The position numbers were made by a program, and so were the translations under genes. Below the pieces are notes generated by a model, which was not told where the DNA came from, made no database searches, and saw only the letters and a list, made by a program, of their open reading frames with translations. Source: Martelella mediterranea (GTDB lineage Bacteria > Pseudomonadota > Alphaproteobacteria > Rhizobiales > Rhizobiaceae). Taken from it: a stretch of DNA of 41,236 nucleotides. The stretch lies in NCBI GenBank assembly GCA_003001975.1, contig PVUG01000025.1:1-41236 (forward strand), in the 5' to 3' direction. Below, piece after piece: positions 1-9,553 of this stretch (positions within the stretch are counted from its first letter, which is position 1; every line of letters begins with the position of its first letter).

Positions 1-381
1 ATGCTATCCTTTCAAGGCATGCTTGGGATTGTTTGCGGGCGTGGCAATCAGCGGCCCAATCAACTCTTCAAGCGGTTGCTCGGTGCAACAGTAACCTTGA
101 TGACAGCGGGTGTCTCACCCAATGCTCGGACGGTCGCCTGTTGCAGCAGCTGCGGGCAAGCCAACGGCCCGCAGCTGCATCACAACAATAACCCAGATCC
201 GACAAACAATGCTCGGGCTTGACCCGAGCATCCAGGCGATACGGAGAATGTGGCCTGAACCCTCGGGTCAAGCCCGATGGAGACACGGATTTGAAGTTGG
301 CCCTGGTGTCAAAAATTGGATGAGGCTGCTGTGCGTATTCCGAGCGCAGCAATGTCTTACAGACTCAAGGAAAGGAACGGT
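1..381. other. Left-edge region without a supported gene
   Basis: Short open frames exist on both strands, but none has a convincing start, ribosome binding site or recognisable product. One minus-strand frame ends at a TAG at positions 4-6 and reads as protein-like for about 25 codons before it meets an upstream stop. It could be the decayed end of a gene lying to the left, but I cannot identify it. The stretch includes the palindromic repeat at 206-285 and, just before 382, the purine-rich ribosome binding region of the next gene. Confidence 0.5.
206..285. repeat. Palindromic intergenic repeat, degraded copy
   Basis: Positions 209-231 form a perfect 9-bp stem with a 5-base loop (ATGCTCGGG / CCCGAGCAT). 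A second, inverted and less perfect arm lies at about 261-280 (CCTCGGGTCAAGCCCGATGG). The first arm matches the arms of the element at 25148-25261 (the same CTCGGG...CCCGAG core followed by ATCCA), so this looks like a shorter, partly decayed member of the same repeat family. Such palindromic repeats are common between genes in rhizobial genomes. Confidence 0.7.
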
Positions 382-1026
382 ATGAACACCGTAACAATCG
401 ACGCCGTCATCGATGTCGTCTGCCCCTGGTGCTATCTGGGCAAGGCTCGCCTCGACCGCGCCATATCCACACTAGAAGGCGATGTTGAAGTGGTCGTGCA
501 ATGGCGTCCCTTCGAACTGGATTCGACCATTCCGCCGGAAGGCGTCGACAATCAGGCCATGCTGGCCGAAAAGCTCGGCAGTCCGATCCGGCGCGATGAA
601 ATGCAGGCCGATCTCACCGAACTGGGCCGCGAAGAAGGCATCACCTTCAATTTCGATCGGATCCTGATCCGCCCGAACACACTCGATGCCCACCGCCTGC
701 TGTTGTGGGCGCATACGGAAAGCATCGCGATGCAGAATGTGGTGATCGACCGGCTCTACAAGGCGAATTTCGAGGAAGGCCGAAATATCGGCGATCATGC
801 GGTGCTGGCCGATATCGCCGCCGAAAGCGGCATGGACCGCGAGATGGTGTCCCGTCTGCTGGCAAGTGATGGCGATGTGGAAACCGTGCGAAACGAGATC
901 GCCAATGCCGAGAAAATGGGCGTCACCGGCGTGCCGTTCTTCATCCTCAATCAGAAATACGCACTAAGCGGCGCGCAGCCCGTCGATGTTATGCAGAATG
1001 CCCTGCAACAGCTTGCCGCGGCATAA
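382..1026 (+). CDS. DsbA family oxidoreductase (FrnE-like), 214 aa
   Basis: A thioredoxin-fold protein of the DsbA/FrnE (2-hydroxychromene-2-carboxylate isomerase-like) group. The CPWC redox motif is at residues 14-17, directly after the first beta strand. The late cis-proline loop is seen in GVTGVPFFI near residue 185, followed by a typical FrnE-like end in which ALSGAQP precedes the last helix. There is no signal peptide, so it is probably a cytoplasmic thiol oxidoreductase or isomerase. A longer frame opens at 316, but the ATG at 382 follows an AAGGAAAGGAA ribosome binding site and starts exactly where family members start. It converges on mfd. The substrate is unknown; FrnE of other bacteria has been linked to stress tolerance and polyketide work, which does not fix its job here. 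Confidence 0.9.
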   Translation: MNTVTIDAVIDVVCPWCYLGKARLDRAISTLEGDVEVVVQWRPFELDSTIPPEGVDNQAMLAEKLGSPIRRDEMQADLTELGREEGITFNFDRILIRPNTLDAHRLLLWAHTESIAMQNVVIDRLYKANFEEGRNIGDHAVLADIAAESGMDREMVSRLLASDGDVETVRNEIANAEKMGVTGVPFFILNQKYALSGAQPVDVMQNALQQLAAA

Positions 1027-1081
1027 CAGCGGAGGCTTCATGTCCTGAATGGCGTCGATTGTCGCGACAGATGCGACTGGC

Positions 1082-1102
1082 CCCTCGGGACAAGCCCGAG
1101 GG
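1082..1102. repeat. Hairpin between convergent genes, related to the palindromic repeat
   Basis: An 8-bp perfect stem (CCCTCGGG / CCCGAGGG) with an ACAAG loop lies between the stop codons of the FrnE-like gene and mfd. The sequence is nearly the reverse complement of the repeat arms at 206-234 and 25148-25176. It may be a repeat remnant that now works as a transcription barrier. It has no T-tract on either side, so calling it a rho-independent terminator would be overreach. Confidence 0.5.
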
Positions 1103-1116
1103 CGCAGCCGGAATAC

Positions 1117-4100
1117 TCAGGCAGCCGCGGCGATCTTCGAAAGCTTGTTCATGATGATCGCGGCCTGTCCCAGGCGTTTGTCCGGCGTTGGCAGGTCGCG
1201 ATTGAAGAACACGCTTTGATCGGGCCTGATCTTGGCCGAAACGCTCTGTTCGGCGATGAACTGCACCAGACCGGCCGGGTTCGGAAATTCCTGATTGCGG
1301 AATGTAACGACAATGCCCTTGGGGCCGGCATCCAGCTTTTCGACATTGGCGGTGCGGCACAGCGATTTGATGAACACGACCTTCAACAGCGATTGCACTT
1401 CGTCCGGCATCGGCCCGAAACGGTCGATCAGTTCAGCGCCGAAAGCGTCGATATCGCCGGCATCGTTGAGTTCGCCAAGCCGGCGGTAGAGCGCCATTCT
1501 GAGGTTCAGATCGGGCACATAGCTTTCCGGGATCATCACCGATGTCCCCAGCCCGATCTGCGGCGACCAGTCGCTGCCGCCGGCATCCTCATCGCCCTTG
1601 GCTTCGGCCACGGCCTCTTCCAGCATCTGCTGGTAAAGCTCGAAACCGACCTCCTTGATGTGGCCGGACTGTTCCTCGCCGAGAAGATTTCCCGCCCCGC
1701 GAATATCGAGATCGTGGCTGGCCAGCTGAAAACCGGCGCCAAGCGTGTCGAGCGACTGCAACACCTTCAGCCGGCGGTCGGCGGTATCGGTCATGCGCTT
1801 GTTGGCCGGCAGCGTGAACAGCGCAAAGGCGCGGATTTTCGAGCGTCCGACCCGGCCGCGCAACTGATAGAGCTGCGCCAGACCGAACATGTCGGCACGG
1901 TGGACGATCAGCGTATTGGCCGTCGGCACATCCAGCCCGGATTCGACGATGGTGGTCGACAGCAGAATGTCATAGCTGCCATCGTAAAAGGCATTCATGA
2001 TGTCTTCAAGCTGGCCTGCGGCCATCTGCCCATGGGCGACGGCAACCTTTAATTCCGGCACCTCCGCCTGCAGGAAGGCATGCACTTCCTCAAGGTCCGA
2101 AACGCGCGGGCAGACGTAAAAGCTCTGTCCGCCGCGATAGTGTTCGCGCATCAGGTTTTCGCGGATCACCAGCGGATCGAACGGCGAAATGAAGGTGCGT
2201 ACCGCCATGCGGTCGACCGGCGGCGTGGTAATCAGCGACAGTTCGCGCACGCCGGTCATGGCAAGCTGCAGCGTCCGCGGAATCGGCGTTGCCGAGAGCG
2301 TCAGCACATGCACATCGCTCTTCAGCTCCTTCAGCCGCTCCTTGTGCCGCACGCCGAAATGCTGCTCCTCATCGATGATCAGCAGGCCGAGATTGGCGAA
2401 TTTGATCGATGAACCAAGAAGCGCATGGGTCCCGACCACGACATCGACCCTGCCTTCGGAAAGGTCCTTCTTGGTCTGGGCCAATTCTTTACTGCTGACA
2501 AGACGCGAGGCCTGTGCCACCTTGATCGGCAGGCCGCGGAAACGCTCCACAAAGGTCTTGTAATGCTGGCGCGCCAGCAATGTGGTGGGCACGACCACGG
2601 CCACCTGAACGCCGTTCATGGCGGCAAGGAAGGCCGCGCGCAGCGCAACTTCGGTCTTGCCGAAGCCGACGTCGCCGCAGATCAGCCGGTCCATCGGACG
2701 GCCAAGGCCGAGATCGCCGCGCACGGCTTCGATGGCATTATACTGATCCTCGGTTTCCTCATAGGGGAACCGCGCGGCAAATTCGTCGTAAAGCCCCTCG
2801 GTCGCCACCAGCGGCGGTGCGGTCCGCGTCGCCCGCTTGGCGGCAATCGCGATCAGCTCGTCGGCCATGTCGAGAAGGCGTTTCTTCAGCTTCGCCTTCT
2901 TGGCCTGCCAGGCGCCGCCGCCCAGCCGGTCCAGCGGCACATCGGCGGAATCGGAACCATAGCGCGATAACAGCTCGATATTCTCGACCGGCAGAAACAG
3001 CTTGGCATCGTCGGCATAATGCAGTTCGAGACAATCGCGCGGCGCACCGGCGGCCTCGATCGTCCTCAGGCCCGCGAACCGGCCGATCCCGTGTTCGGCA
3101 TGAACCACAAGCGCGCCTTCGTCCAGCCCGGACACTTCCGAGATGAAGTCACTGGCTTTCCTGTTCTTTCTGGTCCTGCGGACCAGCCGGTCACCGAGAA
3201 TGTCCTGTTCGCCGATGACATGAAGATCGCCGGTTTCAAAACCGCCTTCCAGGCACAGAACGGCGCTCGCCGCCTCGCCCTTTGCAAGACGTTCCAGATC
3301 GGCCAGCGCCTTGACCGGCTTGACCTTGGCAAGACCGTGTTCCTTCAGCACCTGCAACAGCCGGTCGAGGGAACCCTCCGACCAGCCGGTGATCAGAACC
3401 TTGCCGCCCTTCGCGCGCGTCTCCGCAATATGGCGAACGGCTTCCTCGAACACATTGGCGCGCTCGCCGTCATCGGCCTTGCGCGCCTGCGCGGCAACCG
3501 CCCAGCGCGGCCCGGCATGGGCCTCGAGCGCGACCACCGGCTTGCCGACGGCCGAGGCCTCGTTGAACGGCGACAGGCGGAGCGCATGCATGGCATCAAG
3601 CCCGGCTGAAAACGCGTGCTCGTCGAGATAGAGCATATCCGGCGGCACGGGCTTGTAGGGCGCGCCCTGCCCGGCCTGGCCCGTACCGAGATTGGACCGG
3701 CGGGCCTGGTAATAATCCTCGATCAGTTCGGCTCTTTCCCCAGCGGCCTCACGCGCCGTGTGGTCGAACACGACGTTAAAACCGGAGAGATAGTCGAACA
3801 TGGTCTCGAGCCGCTCGTAAAACAGCGGCAGCCAGTGTTCCATGCCGGCATAGCGGCGGCCTTCGGAAACGGCCTGATAGAGCGCATCGTCGCGGGTCGA
3901 CGCCCCGAACAGCGAAAGATAGTTCTTGCGAAAGCGCGCGATATTCGCGTCGTTCAGCGTCACTTCGCTCATGGCGTTGAGGTCGAAGGCCTTGACCGAA
4001 CCGGTGGTGCGTTGGCTGGCAGCATCGAAGGACCGGATCGATTCCAGCGTGTCGCCGAAGAAATCAAGGCGAAGACCATTGTCGGCGCCGGGCACGAAAA

Positions 4101-4623
4101 CATCGAGAATGCCGCCCCGAACGGCATATTCGCCGACGGCACGCACGGTCGGCACCCGCTCGAAACCGGCATCGGAGAGCTTGCGGACAATCACCTCCAT
4201 GTCGATCACCTGACCGGCACGGGCGGAAAAGCCGAGCGTTGAAACGACATCGCGCGACGGCAGTTTCTGCAGCATCGCATTGACGGTGACGAGGATGATT
4301 GCCGGATGCGGCTTTTCGGCATGGGCAATCAGGCCGGACAAGGCCGAAAGACGCCGCGCCGAAGTGTCGGCGCCGGGCGAAACCCGGTCATAGGGCAGAC
4401 AGTCCCAGGCGGGCAGCGTCAGCACCGGAATATCGGGGGCCGCGAAACCGAGCATCTGCTCGAAATCGGCAATCCGCTGGCCATCGGAGAGCACATAGGC
4501 CACCGATTGCCCCGCACGCGCCATTTCCGCCAGCACCAGCGGTTCGGTGCCCGGCACGGCGTTGGCAATCGTGACGGCGCCGCTGAGGCCATCCAGCTTT
4601 TTCGGGTTAAATCCGGCTATCAT
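1117..4623 (-). CDS. mfd: Transcription-repair coupling factor Mfd, 1168 aa
   Basis: Mfd is a DNA translocase that removes RNA polymerase stalled at lesions and recruits UvrA for nucleotide excision repair. The N-terminal part (about 1-400) is the UvrB-like module. The RNA-polymerase-interacting domain carries the HAEHGIGRF signature near residue 509. The RecG-like motor has Walker A GDVGFGKTEVA near 651, a DEEQHFGV box near 752 and GLAQLYQLRGRVGRS in motif VI. The C-terminal UvrA-masking domain ends the protein. Length is normal for the family. The ATG lies 12 bp downstream of the sdhE stop, so the two are probably one transcription unit. No frameshift or missing key motif is seen. Confidence 0.98.
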   Translation of the reverse strand: MIAGFNPKKLDGLSGAVTIANAVPGTEPLVLAEMARAGQSVAYVLSDGQRIADFEQMLGFAAPDIPVLTLPAWDCLPYDRVSPGADTSARRLSALSGLIAHAEKPHPAIILVTVNAMLQKLPSRDVVSTLGFSARAGQVIDMEVIVRKLSDAGFERVPTVRAVGEYAVRGGILDVFVPGADNGLRLDFFGDTLESIRSFDAASQRTTGSVKAFDLNAMSEVTLNDANIARFRKNYLSLFGASTRDDALYQAVSEGRRYAGMEHWLPLFYERLETMFDYLSGFNVVFDHTAREAAGERAELIEDYYQARRSNLGTGQAGQGAPYKPVPPDMLYLDEHAFSAGLDAMHALRLSPFNEASAVGKPVVALEAHAGPRWAVAAQARKADDGERANVFEEAVRHIAETRAKGGKVLITGWSEGSLDRLLQVLKEHGLAKVKPVKALADLERLAKGEAASAVLCLEGGFETGDLHVIGEQDILGDRLVRRTRKNRKASDFISEVSGLDEGALVVHAEHGIGRFAGLRTIEAAGAPRDCLELHYADDAKLFLPVENIELLSRYGSDSADVPLDRLGGGAWQAKKAKLKKRLLDMADELIAIAAKRATRTAPPLVATEGLYDEFAARFPYEETEDQYNAIEAVRGDLGLGRPMDRLICGDVGFGKTEVALRAAFLAAMNGVQVAVVVPTTLLARQHYKTFVERFRGLPIKVAQASRLVSSKELAQTKKDLSEGRVDVVVGTHALLGSSIKFANLGLLIIDEEQHFGVRHKERLKELKSDVHVLTLSATPIPRTLQLAMTGVRELSLITTPPVDRMAVRTFISPFDPLVIRENLMREHYRGGQSFYVCPRVSDLEEVHAFLQAEVPELKVAVAHGQMAAGQLEDIMNAFYDGSYDILLSTTIVESGLDVPTANTLIVHRADMFGLAQLYQLRGRVGRSKIRAFALFTLPANKRMTDTADRRLKVLQSLDTLGAGFQLASHDLDIRGAGNLLGEEQSGHIKEVGFELYQQMLEEAVAEAKGDEDAGGSDWSPQIGLGTSVMIPESYVPDLNLRMALYRRLGELNDAGDIDAFGAELIDRFGPMPDEVQSLLKVVFIKSLCRTANVEKLDAGPKGIVVTFRNQEFPNPAGLVQFIAEQSVSAKIRPDQSVFFNRDLPTPDKRLGQAAIIMNKLSKIAAAA

Positions 4624-4635
4624 GTTTTTTAGTCT

Positions 4636-4938
4636 TCAGATGTCTTTTTCGACCGGGTCGAAATCCGGCTTGTAGGCACAAATTCTGTCGAAAAGCGGAA
4701 TACGCAGATGATCGGGCACGGGATCGGCGCCGTTGATCCACCGGATCAGATCGTTGTCTTCCTCGGCCATGATCATTTCGAAAACGTCGAGCATATCATC
4801 GTCCATGTCGGCGAGGTTTTCCTCGGCAAATTGTCCGAGGATCAGGTCCATCTCGCGGATACCGCGATGCCAGCAGCGAAACAGCATGCGGCGGCGGCGG
4901 GGGTCGAGATCGGCGCTCGAACGTTTCAAACCGGTCAT
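4636..4938 (-). CDS. sdhE: FAD assembly factor SdhE (DUF339), 100 aa
   Basis: A small cytoplasmic protein that helps insert FAD covalently into the flavoprotein subunit of succinate dehydrogenase. It has the family's R-G-x-x-E signature as HRGIREMDLILG, with the conserved LDPRRRRMLFRCW stretch just before it and the acidic, helical DDMLDVFEMIMAEED region after it. A longer frame begins at 5073, but the ATG at 4938 gives the usual family size (about 90-100 aa) and leaves room for a divergent promoter region of about 94 bp shared with recG. It lies directly upstream of mfd, an arrangement often seen in Rhizobiales. Confidence 0.93.
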   Translation of the reverse strand: MTGLKRSSADLDPRRRRMLFRCWHRGIREMDLILGQFAEENLADMDDDMLDVFEMIMAEEDNDLIRWINGADPVPDHLRIPLFDRICAYKPDFDPVEKDI

Positions 4939-5032
4939 TTCAAAAAACCTTCTTTGTTGATTGGTCTCTATAACCGCTCGTTTCGCGCTTGTCAGCCTTG
5001 CCAAAGCCCTTCTTCCGGTCCAATTGGGAATA

Positions 5033-7132
5033 ATGCGACCGGCTCTGCTTGATCCATTGTTCGCGCCCGTCACCGCGCTTGCGGGGATAGGGCCGAAGCT
5101 TGAAAAAGTGCTCGCCCGCCTGACCGGGCGCGATGACGAGGTGCGCGTGGTCGATCTGGTGTTTCACACGCCGTCCTCGCTGATCGACCGGCGGCTGAGA
5201 CCGGGCATTGCACACCTGCCCGAGGGCGCGATTGTCACCGTCGAAGGCCGCGTCGACCGCCACCAGCCGGCGCCCGCCCGCTCAAACGCGCCATACCGCG
5301 TCTTTCTGCATGATGAGACCGGCGAACTGACGCTGACCTTCTTCCACGCCAGAGCCGACTGGCTGGAACGCTCGCTGCCCGTCGGCGAAACGGTTCTGGT
5401 GAGCGGACGCGCCGAATGGTTCAACGGCCGCCCGTCGATGGTGCATCCCGACTATATCGTCAGCGCCGACAAGGCCGATACCCTGCCGGATTGCGAACCG
5501 GTCTACCCGATGACCGCGGGACTTTCGCCAAAGGTGCTGCGTCGCGCGATTGAAAACGCCATCGAGCGGCTTCCCGCCTTTCCCGAATGGATCGATGCGG
5601 AAATCGTCAGGCGGCAGGGATTTCCACCGCTGAAGGACGCGCTTCTCGCCCTGCACAATCCACGCGACGAGACCGATCTCGATCCGCAGGCGCCCGCCCG
5701 GCGCAGGCTTGCCTATGATGAACTTCTGGCTGGCCAGCTTTCGCTTGCCCTGGTCAGAAGCCGGATGCGCCGCTCCAAGGGGCGGCCGGTTCATCCAAGC
5801 GGCGCATTATCGGGCAAGGTGCGTTCCGCCCTGCCCTTTGCGCTGACCAGCGGACAGGAAGACGCCATCGCCGCCATTCTCACCGACATGGGCCAGGACA
5901 CGCGCATGCTGCGCATGCTTCAGGGCGATGTCGGGTCCGGCAAGACGGTCGTCGGCCTGATGGCAATGCTGGCCGTGGTCGAGGACGGCGGCCAGGCCGT
6001 GCTGATGGCGCCGACGGAAATCCTTGCCCGCCAGCACTATGAGGGGATCGCAAGTCTTGCCGAAAAGGCCGGTGTCGAGGTCAAGCTGCTGACCGGCAAG
6101 ACGAAAGCGCGCGAGCGCCGCGTCATCGAGGAAGAAATCGCCGACGGCACGGCGCGGATCGTCATCGGCACCCACGCATTGTTTCAGGACAATGTCACAT
6201 ATCACGATCTCAGGCTGGCCATCGTCGACGAGCAGCATCGTTTCGGCGTTCACCAGCGGCTGAAACTGACCGCCAAGGGCATGGCGCCGCACCTTCTGGT
6301 GATGACCGCAACGCCGATCCCGCGCACCTTGGTGCTGGCAGCCTTCGGCGACATGGATGTCTCGAACCTGACGGAAAAACCGGCGGGCCGAAAGCCGATC
6401 CAGACCGTCACGATCCCGACGGAGCGGATCGGCGATGTGGTCGATCGCCTGCGGCAGGCGCTCGACGAAGGAAAAAAAGCCTACTGGATCTGCCCGCTGG
6501 TGGAAGAATCGGAAGCCGTGGACCTCGTTTCCGCCGAGGAACGGCGCGAAACGCTTGCAAAGGCGCTTGGCCCCGAACATGTCGGCCTGGTTCACGGGCG
6601 GATGTCGTCCGGAGACAAGGAAGCGGCGATGGAAGCTTTCAAGAGCGGCGAAACCCGGCTTCTGGTGGCAACCACGGTGGTGGAGGTCGGCGTCGACGTG
6701 CCGGATGCCACGATCATCGTCATCGAACATGCCGAACGCTTCGGTCTCGCCCAGCTCCACCAGTTGCGCGGCCGTGTCGGGCGCGGCAACGAGGCCTCGT
6801 CCTGCATCCTGCTTTACAAGGGACCGCTGTCGGAAACCGGCCGGGCGCGGCTTTCGGTGCTGCGCGAAAGCAATGACGGGTTCAGAATTGCCGAGGAAGA
6901 CCTGAAGCTGCGCGGCGAAGGCGAGCTTCTGGGCACGCGCCAGTCCGGCATGCCGGGCTTCCGTTTCGCCAATATGGAGACCCACAGCGACATTCTGGCA
7001 CTTGCCCGCAAGGACGCCGCCTATGTCGTCAACCGCGACCCCGAGCTTGCCGGAGAGCGCGGCACGGCGCTGCGCATGTTGCTTTATCTGTTCCGGCGCG
7101 ATGAGGCGATCCGTTATCTGAATGCCGGATAG
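5033..7132 (+). CDS. recG: ATP-dependent DNA helicase RecG, 699 aa
   Basis: RecG remodels stalled replication forks and branch-migrates Holliday junctions. The N-terminal wedge/OB-fold region (about 60-160) contains the family motif FHTPSSLIDRR. The helicase core has Walker A GDVGSGKTVVG near residue 299, DEQHRFGVHQR near 398, MTATPIPRTL after it, and QLRGRVGRG as motif VI. The ATG at 5033 starts the usual RecG N-terminus (MRPALLDPLF); the in-frame ATG at 4961 would add 24 atypical residues running into the promoter region shared with sdhE. The gene ends 6 bp from the stop of the convergent acetyltransferase gene. Confidence 0.97.
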   Translation: MRPALLDPLFAPVTALAGIGPKLEKVLARLTGRDDEVRVVDLVFHTPSSLIDRRLRPGIAHLPEGAIVTVEGRVDRHQPAPARSNAPYRVFLHDETGELTLTFFHARADWLERSLPVGETVLVSGRAEWFNGRPSMVHPDYIVSADKADTLPDCEPVYPMTAGLSPKVLRRAIENAIERLPAFPEWIDAEIVRRQGFPPLKDALLALHNPRDETDLDPQAPARRRLAYDELLAGQLSLALVRSRMRRSKGRPVHPSGALSGKVRSALPFALTSGQEDAIAAILTDMGQDTRMLRMLQGDVGSGKTVVGLMAMLAVVEDGGQAVLMAPTEILARQHYEGIASLAEKAGVEVKLLTGKTKARERRVIEEEIADGTARIVIGTHALFQDNVTYHDLRLAIVDEQHRFGVHQRLKLTAKGMAPHLLVMTATPIPRTLVLAAFGDMDVSNLTEKPAGRKPIQTVTIPTERIGDVVDRLRQALDEGKKAYWICPLVEESEAVDLVSAEERRETLAKALGPEHVGLVHGRMSSGDKEAAMEAFKSGETRLLVATTVVEVGVDVPDATIIVIEHAERFGLAQLHQLRGRVGRGNEASSCILLYKGPLSETGRARLSVLRESNDGFRIAEEDLKLRGEGELLGTRQSGMPGFRFANMETHSDILALARKDAAYVVNRDPELAGERGTALRMLLYLFRRDEAIRYLNAG

Positions 7133-7138
7133 GCCGTT

Positions 7139-7639
7139 TCAGACCTCGCCGAAAAAGGCGCGGTGAAAGGCAACCTCGCCGGACGGCATTTCATCCTCGA
7201 ACGGCAGCAACAACAGGTTTTCCGGCGGCACGCCGCTCTGCGAAACAACATTTTCCGCGCGAAAGCCGAACCGTCCGTAAAACTCGGGATCGCCGACCAG
7301 AACGGCTCCCATCGCGCCGTCATCCTTCAAAAGCTCGATCCCGCCGAGCATCAACGCCGAGCCGATGCCCTTTCCCTGATAATCCGGATCGACCGCTACC
7401 GGCCCGACGCCGAACCAGTCTTCCGTGCCATCGGAGAAGCCGACCGGGGAAAACGTAACCTGACCGACAAGCCGGCCATCGACTTCCGCCACCAGCGACA
7501 GGGACAAGGCCCCGGCCTTTCTGAGGCGCCGGATGATCGCCGGCTCGCTGCCATCGCTGTGGGGGTGGCCGTAAAAGGCCCGCCGCACAAGCGCATCGAC
7601 GGCGCTGACATCATCGGGGCGTTCGCGACGTATTTCCAT
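7139..7639 (-). CDS. GNAT family N-acetyltransferase, 166 aa
   Basis: A single-domain GNAT acetyltransferase of the YhbS-like group (COG3153 type). The acetyl-CoA pyrophosphate-binding loop is visible as VDPDYQGKGIGSALM (about residues 88-102), and the DPEFYGRFGF motif that follows is characteristic of this subgroup. The ATG at 7639 is preceded by a strong GGGAGGA ribosome binding site. It lies 60 bp downstream of the glmS stop on the same strand and may be reached by read-through from the glmUS operon. The acceptor substrate cannot be told from sequence. Confidence 0.88.
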   Translation of the reverse strand: MEIRRERPDDVSAVDALVRRAFYGHPHSDGSEPAIIRRLRKAGALSLSLVAEVDGRLVGQVTFSPVGFSDGTEDWFGVGPVAVDPDYQGKGIGSALMLGGIELLKDDGAMGAVLVGDPEFYGRFGFRAENVVSQSGVPPENLLLLPFEDEMPSGEVAFHRAFFGEV

Positions 7640-7699
7640 GACGTGATCCTCCCTTCAGCAGAGACTATCACAAATCCGGGGTGCGAATCTTGATCCGCC

Positions 7700-9529
7700 T
7701 CACTCCACCGTCACCGCCTTGGCCAGGTTGCGCGGCTGGTCGGCATCGGTGCCCATGAACACGGCCGTATGATAGGCGAGCAACTGGATCGGCAGCGCAA
7801 ACACCATCGGTGCGATGAATTCCGGCATGTCCGGCAGCACGATGGTTTCCATGGTTTTCAGGTTGGAGGCGGCGGCGCCTGCCTCATCGGTGATGAACAC
7901 GATGCGGCCATCGCGGGCCGCGACTTCCTGCATGTTGGATACGGTCTTTTCGAAGAACCGGTCATGCGGCGCAATCACGATTACCGGCATGTTCTCGTCG
8001 ATCAGCGCAATCGGCCCGTGTTTCAGTTCCCCGGCGGCATAGCCTTCGGCGTGGATATAGGTGATTTCCTTGAGCTTCAGCGCGCCTTCCAGCGCCAGCG
8101 GATAGCTGGTGCCGCGGCCGAGATAAAGCACGTGGTGGAAGCGCGACAATTCACGCGCCAGCCGCTCGATCTGCGGCTGAACGGTATGCAGCACCTTGTT
8201 CATCAACCGCGGCACTTCGGACAGTTGATGGACCAGCGCCTGTTCATCCTCGACCGTCAGCGTCCCGCGTTCGCGGCCCGCGCGCAGCGCAAGCGATGCC
8301 ATCAGCGCAAGCTGGCAGGTAAAGGCCTTGGTCGAGGCGACGGAAATTTCAGGCCCGGCAAGGATCGGGAAAACCGCGTCCGATTCCCGTGCAATCGTCG
8401 AGCCGGTAACATTCACCAGCGCGCCGGTCTTCACGCTATTGGCCTTGCAATAGCGCAGCGAGGCGAGCGTGTCGGCGGTTTCGCCGGACTGCGAGATGAA
8501 CAGCGCAAGCTGGTCTTTCGACAGCGGCATTTCGCGATAGCGGAATTCGGAGGCCACATCGATTTCGACCGGAAGCCGGGCAAAACGCTCGATCCAGTAC
8601 TTGCCGATCAGGCCTGAAAGATAGGCGGTGCCGCAGGCTGCAATCGCAAGCCGCGAGACATTGGAAAAGTCGATGCCATCGCTATCCGTCAGGATGCGCT
8701 GATGGGCGAAATCGCAATAATGACCGAGTGTATGGGAAATCACCTCCGGCTGATCGAAGATTTCCTTTTCCATGAAGTGGCGGTGATTGCCCTTGTCGAT
8801 CAGCATGGAGGACAATTGCAGCGGCTGGCGCTTTCGCGAAACGGCTGCGCCGGAAAAATCGCAGAATTCCACACCGTCGCGGTCAACGATGGCCATGTCG
8901 CCGTCCTCGAGATAGGAAACCCCCTCGGCAAACGGTGCGAGCGCAATCGCATCCGAACCGACATACATTTCCGAAGCGCCATAGCCGACGGCAAGCGGCG
9001 GGCCGAAACGCGCGACATAGAGCGTTTCCGGCCGGTCTTGAAACAGGATCACCAGCGCAAACGCGCCGGTTACCTTTTTCAGCATCGCCAGAACGGCATC
9101 GCGCGGCGCCATGCCTTCACCGCGATACCGCTCCAGCAGTCTGGCCACGATTTCGGTATCGGTATCGGTTTCGAAAGCCGTGCCGCCGGCGGAAAGCTCG
9201 GCGCGCAACTCGGCGAAATTCTCGATGATGCCGTTGTGGACCACAGCCACATTGCCGGCAATATGGGGGTGGGCATTGGTCTCGTTGGGCACGCCATGGG
9301 TGGCCCAGCGGGTGTGCGCAATGCCGGTAATGCCGTCGACCGGGTCCTCGGCAAGGCGGGTGCGCAGGTTTTCCAGTTTGCCCGGCGCCCGGCGGCGGGT
9401 AAGCGCGCCATCGCTTTCAATCACGGCAATGCCTGCGGAATCATAGCCGCGATATTCAAGCCGTTTCAGCGCGTCCACGAGGCGTTCAGCAACCGGTTCA
9501 CGGCCGACAATTCCGACAATTCCGCACAT
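7700..9529 (-). CDS. glmS: Glutamine-fructose-6-phosphate aminotransferase GlmS, 609 aa
   Basis: GlmS makes glucosamine-6-phosphate from fructose-6-phosphate and glutamine, the first step towards UDP-GlcNAc for peptidoglycan and lipopolysaccharide. The N-terminal class II glutamine amidotransferase domain begins MCGIVGIVG, with Cys2 becoming the nucleophile once Met is removed, and has the usual RWATHG and GIIENF motifs. Two SIS sugar-isomerase domains follow (SQSGETADT and GRGTSYPLALEGALKLKE). The protein ends in the classic LAKAVTVE. Length equals that of the E. coli enzyme. It lies 24 bp downstream of glmU. No GlmS-type ribozyme was seen, as expected for a proteobacterium. Confidence 0.98.
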   Translation of the reverse strand: MCGIVGIVGREPVAERLVDALKRLEYRGYDSAGIAVIESDGALTRRRAPGKLENLRTRLAEDPVDGITGIAHTRWATHGVPNETNAHPHIAGNVAVVHNGIIENFAELRAELSAGGTAFETDTDTEIVARLLERYRGEGMAPRDAVLAMLKKVTGAFALVILFQDRPETLYVARFGPPLAVGYGASEMYVGSDAIALAPFAEGVSYLEDGDMAIVDRDGVEFCDFSGAAVSRKRQPLQLSSMLIDKGNHRHFMEKEIFDQPEVISHTLGHYCDFAHQRILTDSDGIDFSNVSRLAIAACGTAYLSGLIGKYWIERFARLPVEIDVASEFRYREMPLSKDQLALFISQSGETADTLASLRYCKANSVKTGALVNVTGSTIARESDAVFPILAGPEISVASTKAFTCQLALMASLALRAGRERGTLTVEDEQALVHQLSEVPRLMNKVLHTVQPQIERLARELSRFHHVLYLGRGTSYPLALEGALKLKEITYIHAEGYAAGELKHGPIALIDENMPVIVIAPHDRFFEKTVSNMQEVAARDGRIVFITDEAGAAASNLKTMETIVLPDMPEFIAPMVFALPIQLLAYHTAVFMGTDADQPRNLAKAVTVE

Positions 9530-9553
9530 TCCGATAAAATCTCCGCTGAATTT

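Noticed and set aside
4-112. A protein-like minus-strand frame at the left edge
   Set aside because: It is only about 35 codons long after an upstream stop and matches nothing I know. A frameshifted gene remnant is possible but unsupported.
5807-6985. A 392-codon open frame antisense to recG
   Set aside because: Shadow of recG; no start signal or domain.
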